Shown in pieces: positions 39,358 to 49,940 of a stretch of DNA of 64,000 nucleotides. The notes under the pieces are model-generated. The model saw nothing but the letters and a program-made list of their open reading frames with translations. It ran no database searches and was not told the origin of the DNA. Each line of letters opens with the position of its first letter. The first letter of the stretch is position 1. The stretch is from positions 58,020 through 122,019 of the forward strand of contig NZ_BBCJ01000014.1 of assembly GCF_001311985.1 (NCBI RefSeq). Reading direction: 5' to 3'. Source of the DNA: Geotalea toluenoxydans JCM 15764. GTDB lineage: Bacteria; Desulfobacterota; Desulfuromonadia; Geobacterales; Geobacteraceae. The position numbers and the translations under genes were made by a program.

Positions 39358-40608
39358 ATGCCGAATTATTTCATTGATTGCCATTGTCACATGTTCACCA
39401 TCGCCGACATTCCACTGTATCAGTCGGTGTTTACCTTTGTGGGCGAAAAGGACAAGCTTCACAAGAAGTTGATTTTTCCCTTTGTCTTTCCCTTTGCAGG
39501 CGTTTTGCTTCCCATCATCAATCTGAAGAAAATAGTCCAGTCCAACGAAAAATTCATCCGGTTCTTCGAGTGCGAGCCCGGTGAAAACGTGGTGCCGCTG
39601 TGTACGGAAATAAATGCCTGTCTTGATTCTTCCGACTTTCCCGCTTCTCTTGGCAAGATCGATGAGGTGATACTTACCCCCCTGGTGATGGATTTCGACA
39701 AGGGGGGAGGTGTGGCAAAACTGCGGGGGCAGGTCAGGCGCCTGGGCAAGGCCATAGAGGCAAACAAATCCCAAAGGGTAAAAATTCTGCCCTTTGTGGG
39801 GATCGATCCCCGCAGGTCCGACCAGCTGGAGATCCTGAAGGACAAGGAGTTCGAAACCTTCTTTGCCCAGCTGAATGGATGGAAAGACCCAGCCGGTCTC
39901 GCTTCCGGCGCTTACCTCGGGGTCAAGCTCTATCCCCCTCTCGGTTTCAACGTGCGTGACTTTTCGTCATTCTACAAGGAGCTCGGCAAGCGGCAATGGC
40001 CGGTTACCGTCCACTGTCAGAAGGACTCCTTCCGCCTTTGTCCCGATGCGGAGGACTACACCAATCCCCGCAACTGGGAGGAGGTGTTCAAGGCCGGAGA
40101 TCCGGATATTCAGAACCTGAGGATCAACTTCGCCCATTTCGGCGGGGAGGACGGCATTGCGGATACCGCCTGGTTCGAGAAAGCCCCCCAGGATGACGGC
40201 AGCTACCTGTATGAAAACTTCTTTCAACGGCTTCGCGAAAGCAGCTGGACTGCCAGTTTGATACGACTGTTGAAAAATTACCCCAATACCTATGCCGACG
40301 TTGCCGCTTTCGATTTTACCAGGCGGGAGTCCATTGCCGCTTTCCTCTGGATCCTGCACAAGGACAAGGAGGGGCATTTCCCCGGAAAATTCGCTTTGGA
40401 AGACAAACTCCTCTGGGGGACCGACTATCCCATGACCCTGGAAGACAAAAAAACCACATACGCCACCATGTTCCATGGGTTCTTCAAAGGGTTGAAGGAC
40501 AAGAGCGACAAAACTTACCAGGTGCCGGACCCAACGAAGGTGGACCTGGACGTCTTGATGCGCAAAATGGTTCGCGACAATCCATTGAAGTTTCTCCGCT
40601 TTACCTGA
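39358..40608 (+). CDS. Amidohydrolase-like metal-dependent hydrolase
   Basis: This is an intact 416-residue protein with a TIM-barrel amidohydrolase pattern: the N-terminal FIDCHCHMF (HxH metal site), later PVTVHCQKDS, INFAHFGGEDG (barrel His) and LLWGTDYPMT (catalytic Asp). It resembles the amidohydrolase_2 group. GAGGGTTT before the ATG is a plausible RBS. Substrate cannot be told. It is cytoplasmic by the absence of a signal. Confidence 0.78.
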   Translation: MPNYFIDCHCHMFTIADIPLYQSVFTFVGEKDKLHKKLIFPFVFPFAGVLLPIINLKKIVQSNEKFIRFFECEPGENVVPLCTEINACLDSSDFPASLGKIDEVILTPLVMDFDKGGGVAKLRGQVRRLGKAIEANKSQRVKILPFVGIDPRRSDQLEILKDKEFETFFAQLNGWKDPAGLASGAYLGVKLYPPLGFNVRDFSSFYKELGKRQWPVTVHCQKDSFRLCPDAEDYTNPRNWEEVFKAGDPDIQNLRINFAHFGGEDGIADTAWFEKAPQDDGSYLYENFFQRLRESSWTASLIRLLKNYPNTYADVAAFDFTRRESIAAFLWILHKDKEGHFPGKFALEDKLLWGTDYPMTLEDKKTTYATMFHGFFKGLKDKSDKTYQVPDPTKVDLDVLMRKMVRDNPLKFLRFT

Positions 40609-40700
40609 TACTGGAGTTGCCCGATCAAGGGCGTCATAGGTTTGCGGGGCCGATGCTTCAATTCAGAGTCTGCTGCAGGATGAATGGAAGGAGGATAACA

Positions 40701-42229
40701 ATGGCCAAGAACATCGTGCTGTGCTCCGACGGAACCGGCAACCGGGATATAAAAGCCCGGGGAACCAACGTCTTCAAGCTCTACGAAGCAGTGGACATTC
40801 AGGGTCACAAGGGGGCAACCGATGTTATGAAGCAGGTCGCCTTCTATGACGACGGGGTCGGGACGGCCAATGCCTTCGCCCGAGTAGTCGGAGGGGCTTT
40901 CGGCTGGGGATTTTCCCACAACGTCAAGAAGATGTACCGGGAACTGGTTAACGTCTATGAGCCGGGGGACAAGATTTTTCTATTCGGCTTCAGCCGGGGA
41001 GCTTACACGGTCAGGGCGCTGGCAGGTTCATCCAGTATTGCGGCGTGTTGGACAGCAGCTACTACAATAAAGAGCCGCGGGATCTGCTTACCACGAAAAT
41101 AAGGGTGCTCTGGGAAGATTTCAGAAATGTCGCTTTCCGCCAAAGGGACACCGAGGCTCGAAAAAGGACGATTCCCTCCCGGGAGAAAATCGCCGCGGAA
41201 TGGGAGGCGGCAAAGCGCCTGCGTCGAGAGAATCATGCGGTCGATCCGGCGGACTGTGTCGACATTGCCTTTATCGGCGTCTGGGACACGGTGAGTGCCA
41301 TTGCTACCCCCTTCGACGAGTTGCGGGAGTTCATAGGCCGTTACATATGGCCGATCTGGTTCGCAGACAATACTCTCGGACCGGAGGTAAAAAGAGCTTG
41401 CCACGCATTGGCCCTTGACGAGCAACGGCGGACTTTTCACCCGGAGTTGTGGAACGAGAAGAACGGCGAGGATACCCGCATCAAACAGGTCTGGTTCGCC
41501 GGTGTGCATTCAAATGTGGGAGGGGGCTATCCCAAACAGGGGATGTCCCTGGTGACACTGGACTGGATGATGAATGAGGCGAGTCAGGCAGGACTTCGCT
41601 TTATCCGGAAGGATCTGGATTTTGTCCGGGAGCACCAGGATGTCCATGACAAGATGTACGACTCAAGGGCCGGGGTTGCCGTGTATTACCGGTGGTCGCC
41701 GCGCGACTTGAGTGAACTGTGCGTGGAGCACAAAATACCGGCGCCTAAAATTCACATCAGCCTCTTTGAGAGAATCGCAAACGGCACCTTTGGTGTTAAC
41801 GGCATAGACTCCTATTCACCGGGCAATATCCCCTACAACTTCGAGATCGACACGGGGGGAAGCATCGAGTGGCCCGCCTCCCAGGTCGTTGCTGGAATTC
41901 AGCCGTTGGTGAAGGCTGGTGGCACAGGCAGCAAGCCATCATTGCTGGCAGAGATGGATAAGGAGGTGCGGTCGGGGAAAAGGTCGCACACGGTTTTCCT
42001 TGCCGTTACGCTTCTGACCCTTCTGATTGTCGCCTCAGTTGGTGCAAGGGCATTGTGCGGATGCGCATCCTGTATCGACCTCCTCTTGCTGCTGGGGGCG
42101 ATGGTGCTTTTCTTCCTTGGCGGCCTTGTGGTCCATTCCTGGGCTAATGGGGTGGATCTCAAGCTTTGCAGGAAATATACGGACTTCTGGCACAAACGCC
42201 GGAGACCCCTGAGAATGCTGCTCCCATGA
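40701..42229 (+). CDS. DUF2235 (Tle1-like alpha/beta hydrolase), frameshifted
   Basis: The N-terminal NIVLCSDGTGNRD and YDDGVGTANAF, then the nucleophile elbow FLFGFSRGAYTVRALAG (GxSxG), identify DUF2235, the family that includes type VI Tle1 phospholipases. One base is missing near 41030. The second half has VDIAFIGVWDTVSAIATP, VWFAGVHSNVGGGYP and two C-terminal membrane helices (VFLAVTLLTLLIVASVGA and LLLLLGAMVLFFLGGLVVHSW). AAGGAGGA precedes the ATG. It may act on membrane lipids, with the helices keeping it in its own membrane. Confidence 0.83.
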
Positions 42230-42392
42230 GGTGAATCATGTCCAGCCTGTGAAGATCGTGATCAATGGAGCGCCTCATGCCTGCAACAATGCTGCATCCG
42301 CATAGGGAGTGCAGCGACGGTTTTCGGGTCACCTCAGTTCAACATGCGGCGGGTTTCCGCTCGCCGCTGTACCACGACTGCCTTCTCCGGAA

Positions 42393-42797
42393 ATGTCTGA
42401 AGAACCAAACTTAGTTCCCCGGCTGAGAATGAACTGTCCCTGCTGCAACCATATATTGCCTCCGCGTATCATGGCCATGCTCTTCCTTGGCGCCGGTCGA
42501 AGCGCCATCTGCCCCCATTGTGGCAGTACCGTCTATGGGCAGAGCAGCGGAAGCCTCGACTATTTCAAGCTTGTTGCCTCAGTCCTCTTGTGGTTCGGCC
42601 TGTTCTTGTTGGGCTTGGCAACGGTCTTCGGCAGAGTCGCAGGCTTCCGTACCAGTTACATTCTTGCCTTTTCCTTCTGGATTGTCATTGTCGCTCTCTT
42701 TGCCGCCATTCTTGCCACCAACAGCCTCATCCTGGTGTTCAGCAAGTTCCTTCACCGAGCCCTGCCCCGCAAAAGGCAGAGAAACAAAGACCGCTAG
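42393..42797 (+). CDS. Zinc-ribbon membrane protein
   Basis: Two cysteine pairs (MNCPCCNHILPP and AICPHCGSTVYG) make a zinc ribbon. Two membrane helices follow (LVASVLLWFGLFLLGLATVF and YILAFSFWIVIVALFAAILA) and a basic tail. The start could be 42393 (MSEEP) or 42429 (MNCPCC). It ends the island just ahead of a terminator. No family is recognised beyond the ribbon-TM layout. Confidence 0.65.
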   Translation: MSEEPNLVPRLRMNCPCCNHILPPRIMAMLFLGAGRSAICPHCGSTVYGQSSGSLDYFKLVASVLLWFGLFLLGLATVFGRVAGFRTSYILAFSFWIVIVALFAAILATNSLILVFSKFLHRALPRKRQRNKDR

Positions 42798-42832
42798 CAG
42801 CTTCCGGATTCATAAGATCGGGTTAACCATAA

Positions 42833-42865
42833 GGCCTCGATAACGGCAGCTATCGGGGCCCTTTT
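42833..42865 (+). terminator. Intrinsic terminator closing the island
   Basis: GGCCTCGATA pairs with TATCGGGGCC (one wobble), followed by CTTTTA. It lies 36 bases after the last island gene. The rest of the gap to 43121 holds no clear gene. Confidence 0.7.
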
Positions 42866-43121
42866 ATGTCTATTAACTTGGCGAGGGGAAGATCGGTTGA
42901 GAGAAAAAAGAGGGGTCAGCCTTTTGAAAAAGGAAAATTTTTTTAAAAGCATTCCCCTGACAAGCTCAATCCCCCATCTTTTCCTAAAAGATGTTGAAGG
43001 GTTCAGCTTTCTCCAGGCAACATAGACAGAACTCCTCACCGTCCAGAAAATTGGCAACCAACAGCATTCAGGCACAATACCGTCTTGACCTTTTATTGTC
43101 CGCAACGTACTATTTGTACAA

Positions 43122-43388
43122 ATGGAGGACGTGATCATGACCAAAATATCAACTGCAGAGGCCCGCAACGACTTCGCAGATGTCATCAACCGGGCATCAT
43201 TCGGCAAGGAGCGGTTTGTCCTGACCCGGCGCGGGAAAAAACTGGTGGCGATCATACCGGTGGAAGACCTGGAACTGCTCGAAGAGATGGAAGATCGGTT
43301 AGACGTTGAAGCAGCTAAGGCGGCCCTGGCAGAATCCGACGAGCGATTTTCATATCAGGATTTGCGCCGTGAGCTGGGGCTTAAATGA
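43122..43388 (+). CDS. Phd/YefM-type antitoxin
   Basis: KISTAEARNDFADVINRASFGKERFVLTRRGKKLVAIIPVEDLELLEEME is a typical Phd/YefM N-terminal DNA-binding fold, and the C-terminal tail would bind the toxin. The start could be 43122 or 43137 (MTKIS). It overlaps the toxin start by four bases (ATGA). It should repress the pair. Confidence 0.85.
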   Translation: MEDVIMTKISTAEARNDFADVINRASFGKERFVLTRRGKKLVAIIPVEDLELLEEMEDRLDVEAAKAALAESDERFSYQDLRRELGLK

Positions 43389-43641
43389 CCTACCGGATTG
43401 AGTTGACCAAGGCGCTGTCAGGGATTTATCAGCTGTCCCCAAACCAATGCTGAAACGGCTGGATGCCTGCATCCTTGGACTGGTAGACGATCCGCTGCCG
43501 CCGGGAGTAAAAAAGCTCAAGAACAGCAACGGTCTGTATCGTGTGAGAGTAAGCGATTATCGAATCATATATCGAATTGAGCAGGAAATTTTGACTGTCC
43601 TGGTTGTCAGGATAGGCCACCGCCGGGAAGTGTATCGTTAA
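43385..43641 (+). CDS. RelE/ParE-type toxin, frameshifted
   Basis: The N-terminal MTYRIELTKAL resumes after a missing base near 43425 as RDLSAVPKPMLKRLDACILGLVDDPLPPGVKKLK. Then comes the family core GLYRVRVSDYRIIYRIEQEILTVLVVRIGHRREVYR. RelE toxins cleave mRNA in the ribosome. The pair sits just upstream of sbcD. If the shift is real the toxin is dead, but error is more likely. Confidence 0.82.
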
Positions 43642-43717
43642 TAATCACTCTGCCGCTGGCCCTTATGGAGAAGTGTTGCGTCATTACAATGTTAACTTTA
43701 ATGCGGACGTTAATTGA

Positions 43718-44985
43718 ATGATCAGTTTTATTCACACCGCCGACATCCACCTCGGCAAAACCTACCGCACCTCCGACGGCAAAATTACCCGCTATGATGA
43801 TTTCTTCCGTACACTTGGCAGTATCGTTTCCGATGTCATTGCCGAGAAGGCACGATTTATCCTAATCTCCGGCGACCTATTCCACACCGGCCAAATCCTC
43901 CCCAAGACCTTCGCCAAAACAATCGAAATCCTACAACCGCTGAAGGATGCGGGTATCCCCTGCATCGCCGTAGAAGGCAACCATGACTGGATTCACCGCC
44001 GGGACAGCATTTCCTGGATGGAGGCGCTCTCCCAGATGGGCTACATCAAGCTCCTTCGCCCAACCCGAACCGAGAGCGGCGGCTACCGGTTCGATCTCTT
44101 TGACGAAGAGACCGGCAGCGGGGGCCGCATTGAAATCGACGGAGTCAACATTTATGGCCTCGGCTATATAGGCGCACAGGCGGGTTCCATGTGCCGCGTA
44201 TTTGTGAGGCGGTGACAACCAGGAACAATATCCTTCTCTTCCATGTGGGTATCTGGACCTATTCGCCTGTGGAAATCGGCAACATCAAGCCTGAAGAAGC
44301 CCTGCCCCTTGCGGATTGCTTCGATTACGTGGCGCTGGGCCATGGGCATAAATTCTACACTGTGTCCACCCCAGACGGCCGCCCCTATGCCTTCAACCCC
44401 GGCTCACCCGAGCGGGTCAACTTTGGCGAAGAAGGATATGACAAAGGGTATTGGACGGTCAAAGTGGAGGATGGCAAGTATATCCCCGAATTCCGCACCA
44501 CCGCACCTCGTCCCATGCAATCGGTAACGGTGAGCGTTGATGGAGCTGATGATGTCGAACATGCCATGGAGACCCTCAAGAAAGAGCTTGCCGACAAGCT
44601 CCATAATGTTGGCGAGAAGCCGCTGATTCAGTTGAAGGTGACTGGACGAGTGCGTTTCCATCCATTTGAACTGGGGCGTGAGCGGTTACGGCGGCTGTTG
44701 GAAGAATTTGTAGACCCACTGCACTGCGAGATCAAGAACCACCTTTCCCTGGTCACCGGCAGCGGCTTTGAGGAGAAGGAACACCGGAATTTGGCCGACA
44801 TCGAGCGGGACGTGCTGCGGGAGCTGATCGGGACGAACAGCGACTGGAAGGGGAAAGAGGCAGAACTGGTGAGCGTTGCGCTGACTATCCGCGACCATGT
44901 GTTGAAAGGGGACATTGAGGGGGAAGAGCTTCTGGACCTTCTTTCTGGTCACCACGAAGGCACGAAGGACACGAGGAACAGCTGA
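43718..44985 (+). CDS. sbcD: DNA repair exonuclease SbcD, frameshifted and with repeat-derived C-terminus
   Basis: Mre11-type motifs are SFIHTADIHLGKTY, LISGDLFHTG, AVEGNHDWIHR, LLFHVGIWTY and ALGHGHKFY. One base is missing near 44187. The last ~12 residues (HHEGTKDTRNS) are encoded by a copy of the CCACGAAGGCACGAAGG repeat, so the original C-terminus may have been replaced when the repeat arrived. SbcD is the nuclease subunit that acts with SbcC on hairpins and protein-blocked ends. Confidence 0.88.
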
Positions 44986-45086
44986 AGAACCAAAAGCAAT
45001 TTCCCTCGGAATTAAAAGCTGGTGTCCTGATTTTGGTGCATTGTCAGCCACATGTATACCACGAAGACACGAAGGGCACGAAGAAC
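44952..45086 (+). repeat. Forward copies of the ACCACGAAGACACGAAGG repeat after sbcD
   Basis: Copies lie at 44952-44980 (inside the end of sbcD) and 45058-45086. Each has ACCACGAAG(G/A)CACGAAGG plus a further ACACGA or GCACGAAGAAC. Confidence 0.85.
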
Positions 45087-45186
45087 GGCACAATTCCATC
45101 TCGCCTATGCATAAAGCGAAATAAATTTACCTTCCCTGCGGGAAACTTGCTGTGGAAAATAGTGTAAAAAGGCATAATCATGTTTT

Positions 45187-45209
45187 TTCTTCGTGTCTTC
45201 GTGGTGAGG
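45187..45209 (-). repeat. Inverted copy of the repeat before the GxxExxY gene
   Basis: TTCTTCGTGTCTTCGTGGTGAGG is the reverse complement of the forward repeat and is followed by the AAAGGACG RBS of the GxxExxY gene. The gene therefore lies between inverted repeat copies. Confidence 0.85.
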
Positions 45210-45219
45210 AAAGGACGAC

Positions 45220-45590
45220 ATGAAATTTGAATATATTTCTGCTCAAGTCATTGCTGCGGCTATTGAGGTCCATCGCAACCTGGGACCGGGGCTTCTGGAA
45301 TCAGCCTATGAAGAGTGCCTTTGCCATGAAATGCGGCTACGTCAAATACAATACGAGCGCCAGAAGCATTTGCCTGTAACGTACAAAGGCAAGCATTTGG
45401 AATGTGGCTATCGGATCGATATTGTTGCCGGCGGAGAAATCCTGCTGGAGTTGAAATGCGTCGAAAAACTATTGCCGATCCATGAGGCACAAATCCTCAC
45501 TTATTTGAAACTATCAGCCTCAAAACAGGCCTTCTGATTAATTTCAACGCAGTGCTTCTCAAAGATGGAATCAAAAGAATGGTACTGTGA
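45220..45590 (+). CDS. GxxExxY family protein, frameshifted near the end
   Basis: The family hallmark is AAIEVHRNLGPGLLESAYEECL, followed by YKGKHLECGYRIDIVAGGEILLELKCVEKLLPIHEAQILTYLKLS. The D...E..K pattern (IDIVAGGEILLELK) looks like a PD-(D/E)XK nuclease core. After a missing base near 45525 the protein ends TGLLINFNAVLLKDGIKRMVL at 45590. The function of the family is not established. The gene is bracketed by the 18-base repeats and splits sbcD from sbcC. Confidence 0.83.
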
Positions 45591-45744
45591 TATAAGATCA
45601 GTTTTTTTCTTGTTTATGGTGAACAGGTGAAGAAAGCTGATAAAACGAATTACCACGAAGACACGAAGGTCACGAAGAACCAACATTCACACAGAATCTC
45701 ACAAATCAAGGTCTTCTTCGTGCCTTCGTGGTGAACAGGTTTCA
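45577..45744. repeat. First unit of a ~168-base tandem duplication with inverted short repeats
   Basis: The unit begins GAATGGTACTGTGATATAAG, contains ACCACGAAGACACGAAGG (45652-45680), and ends with the inverted form TTCTTCGTGCCTTCGTGG and GTGAACAGGTTTCA (45713-45744). Confidence 0.8.
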
Positions 45745-45953
45745 GAATGGTACAGTGATATAAGATCAGCTTTCTTCCTGTTCATGATGAACATCTGAAC
45801 AAGCCAATAAATTACCACGAAGACACGAAGATCACGAAGACTTGATGAACCAGCATGACCGGTCAAAACCTAAATAAATTTGTGCATTAACTTCACAGCG
45901 AATCTTATAAATCAAGCCTTTCTTCGTGCCTTCGTGGTGAACAGGTTTCAAAA
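45745..45953. repeat. Second unit of the tandem duplication, ending at sbcC
   Basis: The unit begins GAATGGTACAGTGATATAAG, has the forward repeat at 45814-45842 and the inverted repeat at 45920-45945, and ends ACAGGTTTCA one codon-length before the sbcC ATG. About 40 extra bases account for its greater length. Confidence 0.8.
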
Positions 45954-48930
45954 ATGCAAATCATCTCCATTCATCTGAAAAACATAAAATCCCACCGAGA
46001 CAGTGAGATAAATTTCTCGCCCGGAATAAATGTCCTCTCCGGGCCAAACGGCATCGGCAAGAGCACCATCTTCGAGGCAATCGGCTACGCCATGTTCGGC
46101 GTCGATGCCCGCGATTTCGTTTCCAATGTGGACCGTTTCCTGACTATCGGCGCCAAAAAGGGGGAAATAACTGTTACCTTCACCACCGACAATGGCGAGA
46201 CCTATCGGGTGAGCCGCACGGTGGGAACCCCTGCCAATTGGAGACTTGCCAAGGAAACCGGCGGTGAATTCGAGATCGAAGACCACGCCAATATGGAGGA
46301 GACGGAGGCCAGGATAAAGGAGCTACTGGGCCTTGCCGTCGGGCGGTCCTTGGCCGATCAATTCAAACTGGTGATCGGGCCATTTCAGAATGAGTTTCTC
46401 GGGCCGTTCGTTCTGAAGCAGCAAAGCAAGCGGAAAGAGGCATTCGACGAGATCCTGGGGATAGATTCGTGGCGGAAGACCTTTGAGGGAACAAAAGAAC
46501 TGGGTAGCATCATCAAGACAAAGATCGGTGCACTTGAGGGCGAGATTGCCGGAAAAGAGGAGCGTGTTGCAGTACTCCCTGAACGGCAGAAGGAACTTAC
46601 AAGTCTGAATGAGGAGCAGAGCAGGAAAACAGCGGAGTTGCAAAGCACAACGGCGTCTCTTGCATTGATCAATGAGCAGTTGCAGAAAATGGAAGAGCAG
46701 AAGACCAGTCTTGATGGTGTACGCAATGAGTTGGCTCAGGTTGTCCAAAGTATCTCCTCTGGGAACGAGCATGTTGCAAACCAAAAGACTCAGGTGGAGC
46801 AGGCGGAAAATGCTGCACGGATAGTAGCGGAAGCAAAACCCGGAAAAGAACGCTTCGAGGCGGCGGGAAAAAGGCTGATCGACCTGCGAGAGCAGGAGAA
46901 GGCAAAACAGGCTCTTGAAAAAGAAATAGCCGAGCTGGGAAACAAGCAGGCCTCGGCTATTCAGGCGGCCGATCATGAGGATAAGGAAGCGGCTTCCCAG
47001 GAGAAAACCCTGAAAGAGGGAAGGGAGGCTCTTAAAAAGCAGGAAGAGGAGCTGAAACAGACTTCTTTAGCGTTACAGGATCGGGAGAAAAAGCAGCAGG
47101 CTGCCATTGCGCGACATCTGGAAGTAGCTTCAGGCTTCCGAGAGCTTTCCCTGCATCAGGTTCCAACTCTGTCACCCTATCTGAGAGTGACATTGGGCAG
47201 GCTCGCGGAGATCGACGGGCTGGTGCACGAGAAGAGGGCGCTTCTCCTTGCTGAGCAAGACTGGAAAGAGAAGGCAGGCACCTGGAGACCTTGCGCAGGG
47301 AGCGTGAGGAAGCTCAGGCGGCTAAGGCAAAACTGGAAGGCACTAGAGCCGGTATCATCGAGGGAGAGCAAAAGCTGGCAGAAGGCTTATGCCCTTTCTT
47401 TCAGGAGGAGTGCAGTAATCTCGGCGGAAAAGCATCTCTTGATGTATTTGCCGGCAAGAAGCGGCAGTTGGATGCCATGATCGAGGCCCATGCCCATACA
47501 ATTGCCGCAGTGGAAAAGAAAATCGCGGATGCAGAGGCTGCCGGTAAGGAGGTGGAGAAATTCCGCCTGTTGCGGAACGAGATCGAGAACCTGGAGCGGG
47601 AGCGGCGCGAACGGGAGAAAGAGCGGGTTGAGCGTGTAAAACAGCTGGATAGTGTCTCTGTGCTCACAGCCTTCGGACGCTGGATAGACGCCCATGGAGT
47701 CGAGCAGTGCCGTAAAGAGGGGGAACGATTGGTTGCAGCAGATTTTTCCGGTACTGCTGCCGAACAGCTTCAAGCCCTTGAGCATTGGGAGCAGGGCTGC
47801 CACGACCTTGCCGAGTCGGTTAATCTCACCCTTGCCAAGATGCAGACTTCCCTGGATGAGCCGATGATGGTCATCAACGCAGAAAAAGCGCGGCTGGATG
47901 CACTATCGGAGGAGTTGGAGAAACGTAAGAAGGAGTATGTCGCAGATGAACTGCGAATAGTCGACAGAAGGAAGTCGGCTGGCCTTCATCGTAAAACTGC
48001 AACAGAGGCAGGCAAAGCGAAACAGGATACATTGACAATGCTTGCCGCGTATGCAGATGTGGAAGGTGCTATCAGCGGATGTGAGGATGTAAAAAAACAG
48101 ACCCAACAGGACCATGAACGGTTCCTGCAGGCCGAACCGCTGGCTCTGGATCTGCCAAAGCGGCAGGAGATCCTGGGGAAATATGTGAAGCGCTTGGAGG
48201 ATCTGGCAAAAGACAAAGAGGTTAAAGAGAAAAAGCTCGCTGAATTGGAAGCGGCATATTCAGTCGAGGCGCATGCAGAGGCACAGAAGAAGAAGGAGGA
48301 ATTTCAGGCCGGTGAGGCAACTCTGCGGGAGAGTCTGAAGAACCTTGCTCAGAATATGAAGAGACTGACTGCTGAAATTGCGGAGCTTGAGAAGGTCCAG
48401 GATGAGATAAAGCAAAAGCAGGCTGAGATGAAGGAGCTCAAGAAGAAGGATGAACTGGTAAAATTCCTCCGCAATAAAGTCTTCAAAAATGTTTCTGCGC
48501 AGCTTTCCGAGCGTTTCCGCGAGGAGATCAGCCTCCGCGCCGACAGTATCTATCGGACCATTGCCGAATCCGATGAAGAGCTTTACTGGGGGGACAATTA
48601 CCAGATTGTGCTGCGAGACATGGCTGATGGCACCATCCGTGAGCGTACGGACGATCAGTTATCCGGAGGACAGGTGATGAGCGCTGTGGTGGCCCTGCGT
48701 CTGGCCTTGTTGCAGACGATCGGCGCCCGCGTAGCCTTTTTCGATGAGCCGACGTCCAATCTGGATGCCTCCCGGCGCTCAAATCTCGCCCAGGCCTTCC
48801 GTGCCATAGATCACGGCAAGGAAGAGGTGACGGAGCATTGGTATGATCAACTCTTCCTCATCAGCATGATGTTTCGTTCACTGAAATAACGGATCAGGTG
48901 ATAGACTTGTCAGGGGATAAATTAAATTGA
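45954..48930 (+). CDS. sbcC: DNA repair ATPase SbcC, two frameshifts
   Basis: The N-terminal ATPase half has INVLSGPNGIGKSTIFEAIGY (Walker A) and QLVIGPFQNEF-like KLVIGPFQNEFLGPF. Two long coiled coils flank a central LCPFFQEECSNLGG that resembles a zinc hook. The C-terminal half has DQLSGGQVMSAVVALRLALLQ (signature) and RVAFFDEPTSNLDASRR (Walker B). Bases are missing near 47280 and 48865. The second hides the final LISHDVSFTEITDQVIDL, and the true stop is at 48930. The start lies against the repeat array, which may supply its translation signal. Confidence 0.9.
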
Positions 48931-49001
48931 TTATCGGGAGGGAATGGTGAAGGTTGCTGCAATAGGAGTCTAAATGATCTTTTCTTGAAAGGAGTCAATG
49001 C

Positions 49002-49693
49002 ATGCAATGCCCCTACTGCAAAGAAGAAATCCTCGACGGCGCCGTCAAGTGCAAACATTGCGGTTCCATGATCGGCGATGTCCGGCGCACGGGAACCGCC
49101 TGCCGGTCAGACTTTGGTGCCGTCTTTGGCAATGGGGTGGAAATCTGGAAGAACAACCTGGCGGACCTGGTACTGTTGACGCTGGTTTTTATGCTGGTGG
49201 TCTGGATTCCCATCGCCAACGTGGGTTTCATCGCCGGTTATGTGCGGTCCGTCATCAAGGTGTCGCGGAGGGAGGGGACCGCTCAGGTGGGGGATCTTTT
49301 CAATGCCTGGGACTGCTTTCCCAACCTTTTCCTCTATATCCTCATCAACGTCATTATCGGCTTTGTCCTAAACGCCGTGCCGTTCTTTGGCAGTATTGCT
49401 CCATTGCCGTGGGCTTCGTCGTTTTTCCCGGCGCTTTCCTGATCATCGACAAGGGGGCAAATATCACGGATGCTTACAAATGGTGTTTCGAAACCATCCA
49501 GGCTGATTTCGCCAACTGGCTGCTGGCGTATCTGGTGGGGAATGTGATATTTTTCGCCGGTGCAGTGGCTCTGTTCATCGGCATCATCTTTACTGCTCCA
49601 CTGGGGCAGCTTATCTTCACCCAGCAGTACGAGCGCGTAAAACCGGGAACACCAACTGACTCCTTATCCGGTGATAGCGGTCACATACGGTAA
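49002..49693 (+). CDS. Zinc-ribbon integral membrane protein, frameshifted
   Basis: An N-terminal zinc ribbon (MQCPYCKEEILDGAVKCKHCG) is followed by several membrane helices (LVLLTLVFMLVVWIPIANVGF, LFLYILINVIIGFVLNAVPF, and after the slip near 49395 VGFVVFPGAFLIID and LVGNVIFFAGAVALFIGIIF). It resembles small DUF4013-like membrane proteins. AAAGGAGTC precedes the ATG. Its function is unknown and it seems to be a single-gene unit. Confidence 0.72.
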
Positions 49694-49858
49694 AGGTGTA
49701 CCGCGATATATTCGATTAGCCAATGACACGAGGGGCCATTGTGGTTTTTGACCCCATTGGAATGATGGCCATTCAACCATGCATGGAGGGGCTACATATT
49801 CTTTAATATCCCCCTTGTTGAAAGCAATATCAGCCGCTTTAATGAGCAATGGAACCAC
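49664..49858 (-). pseudogene. Possible gene remnant (64 aa)
   Basis: A GTG-started frame reads VVPLLIKAADIAFNKGDIKEYV and later PLVSLANRIYRGTPLPYVTAI. It looks protein-like, with low GC, but has no RBS, overlaps the 3' end of the preceding gene, and extends upstream to a stop without an ATG. It is most likely a decayed fragment. The family is not recognised. Confidence 0.25.
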
Positions 49859-49940
49859 ACTATGCCCTTCCAGGAATGTTCCTTGATAGAAAAACAGGGC
49901 TTTTTATTGCCACAGTACGAAAAAAACGCAGGTTCAGATA

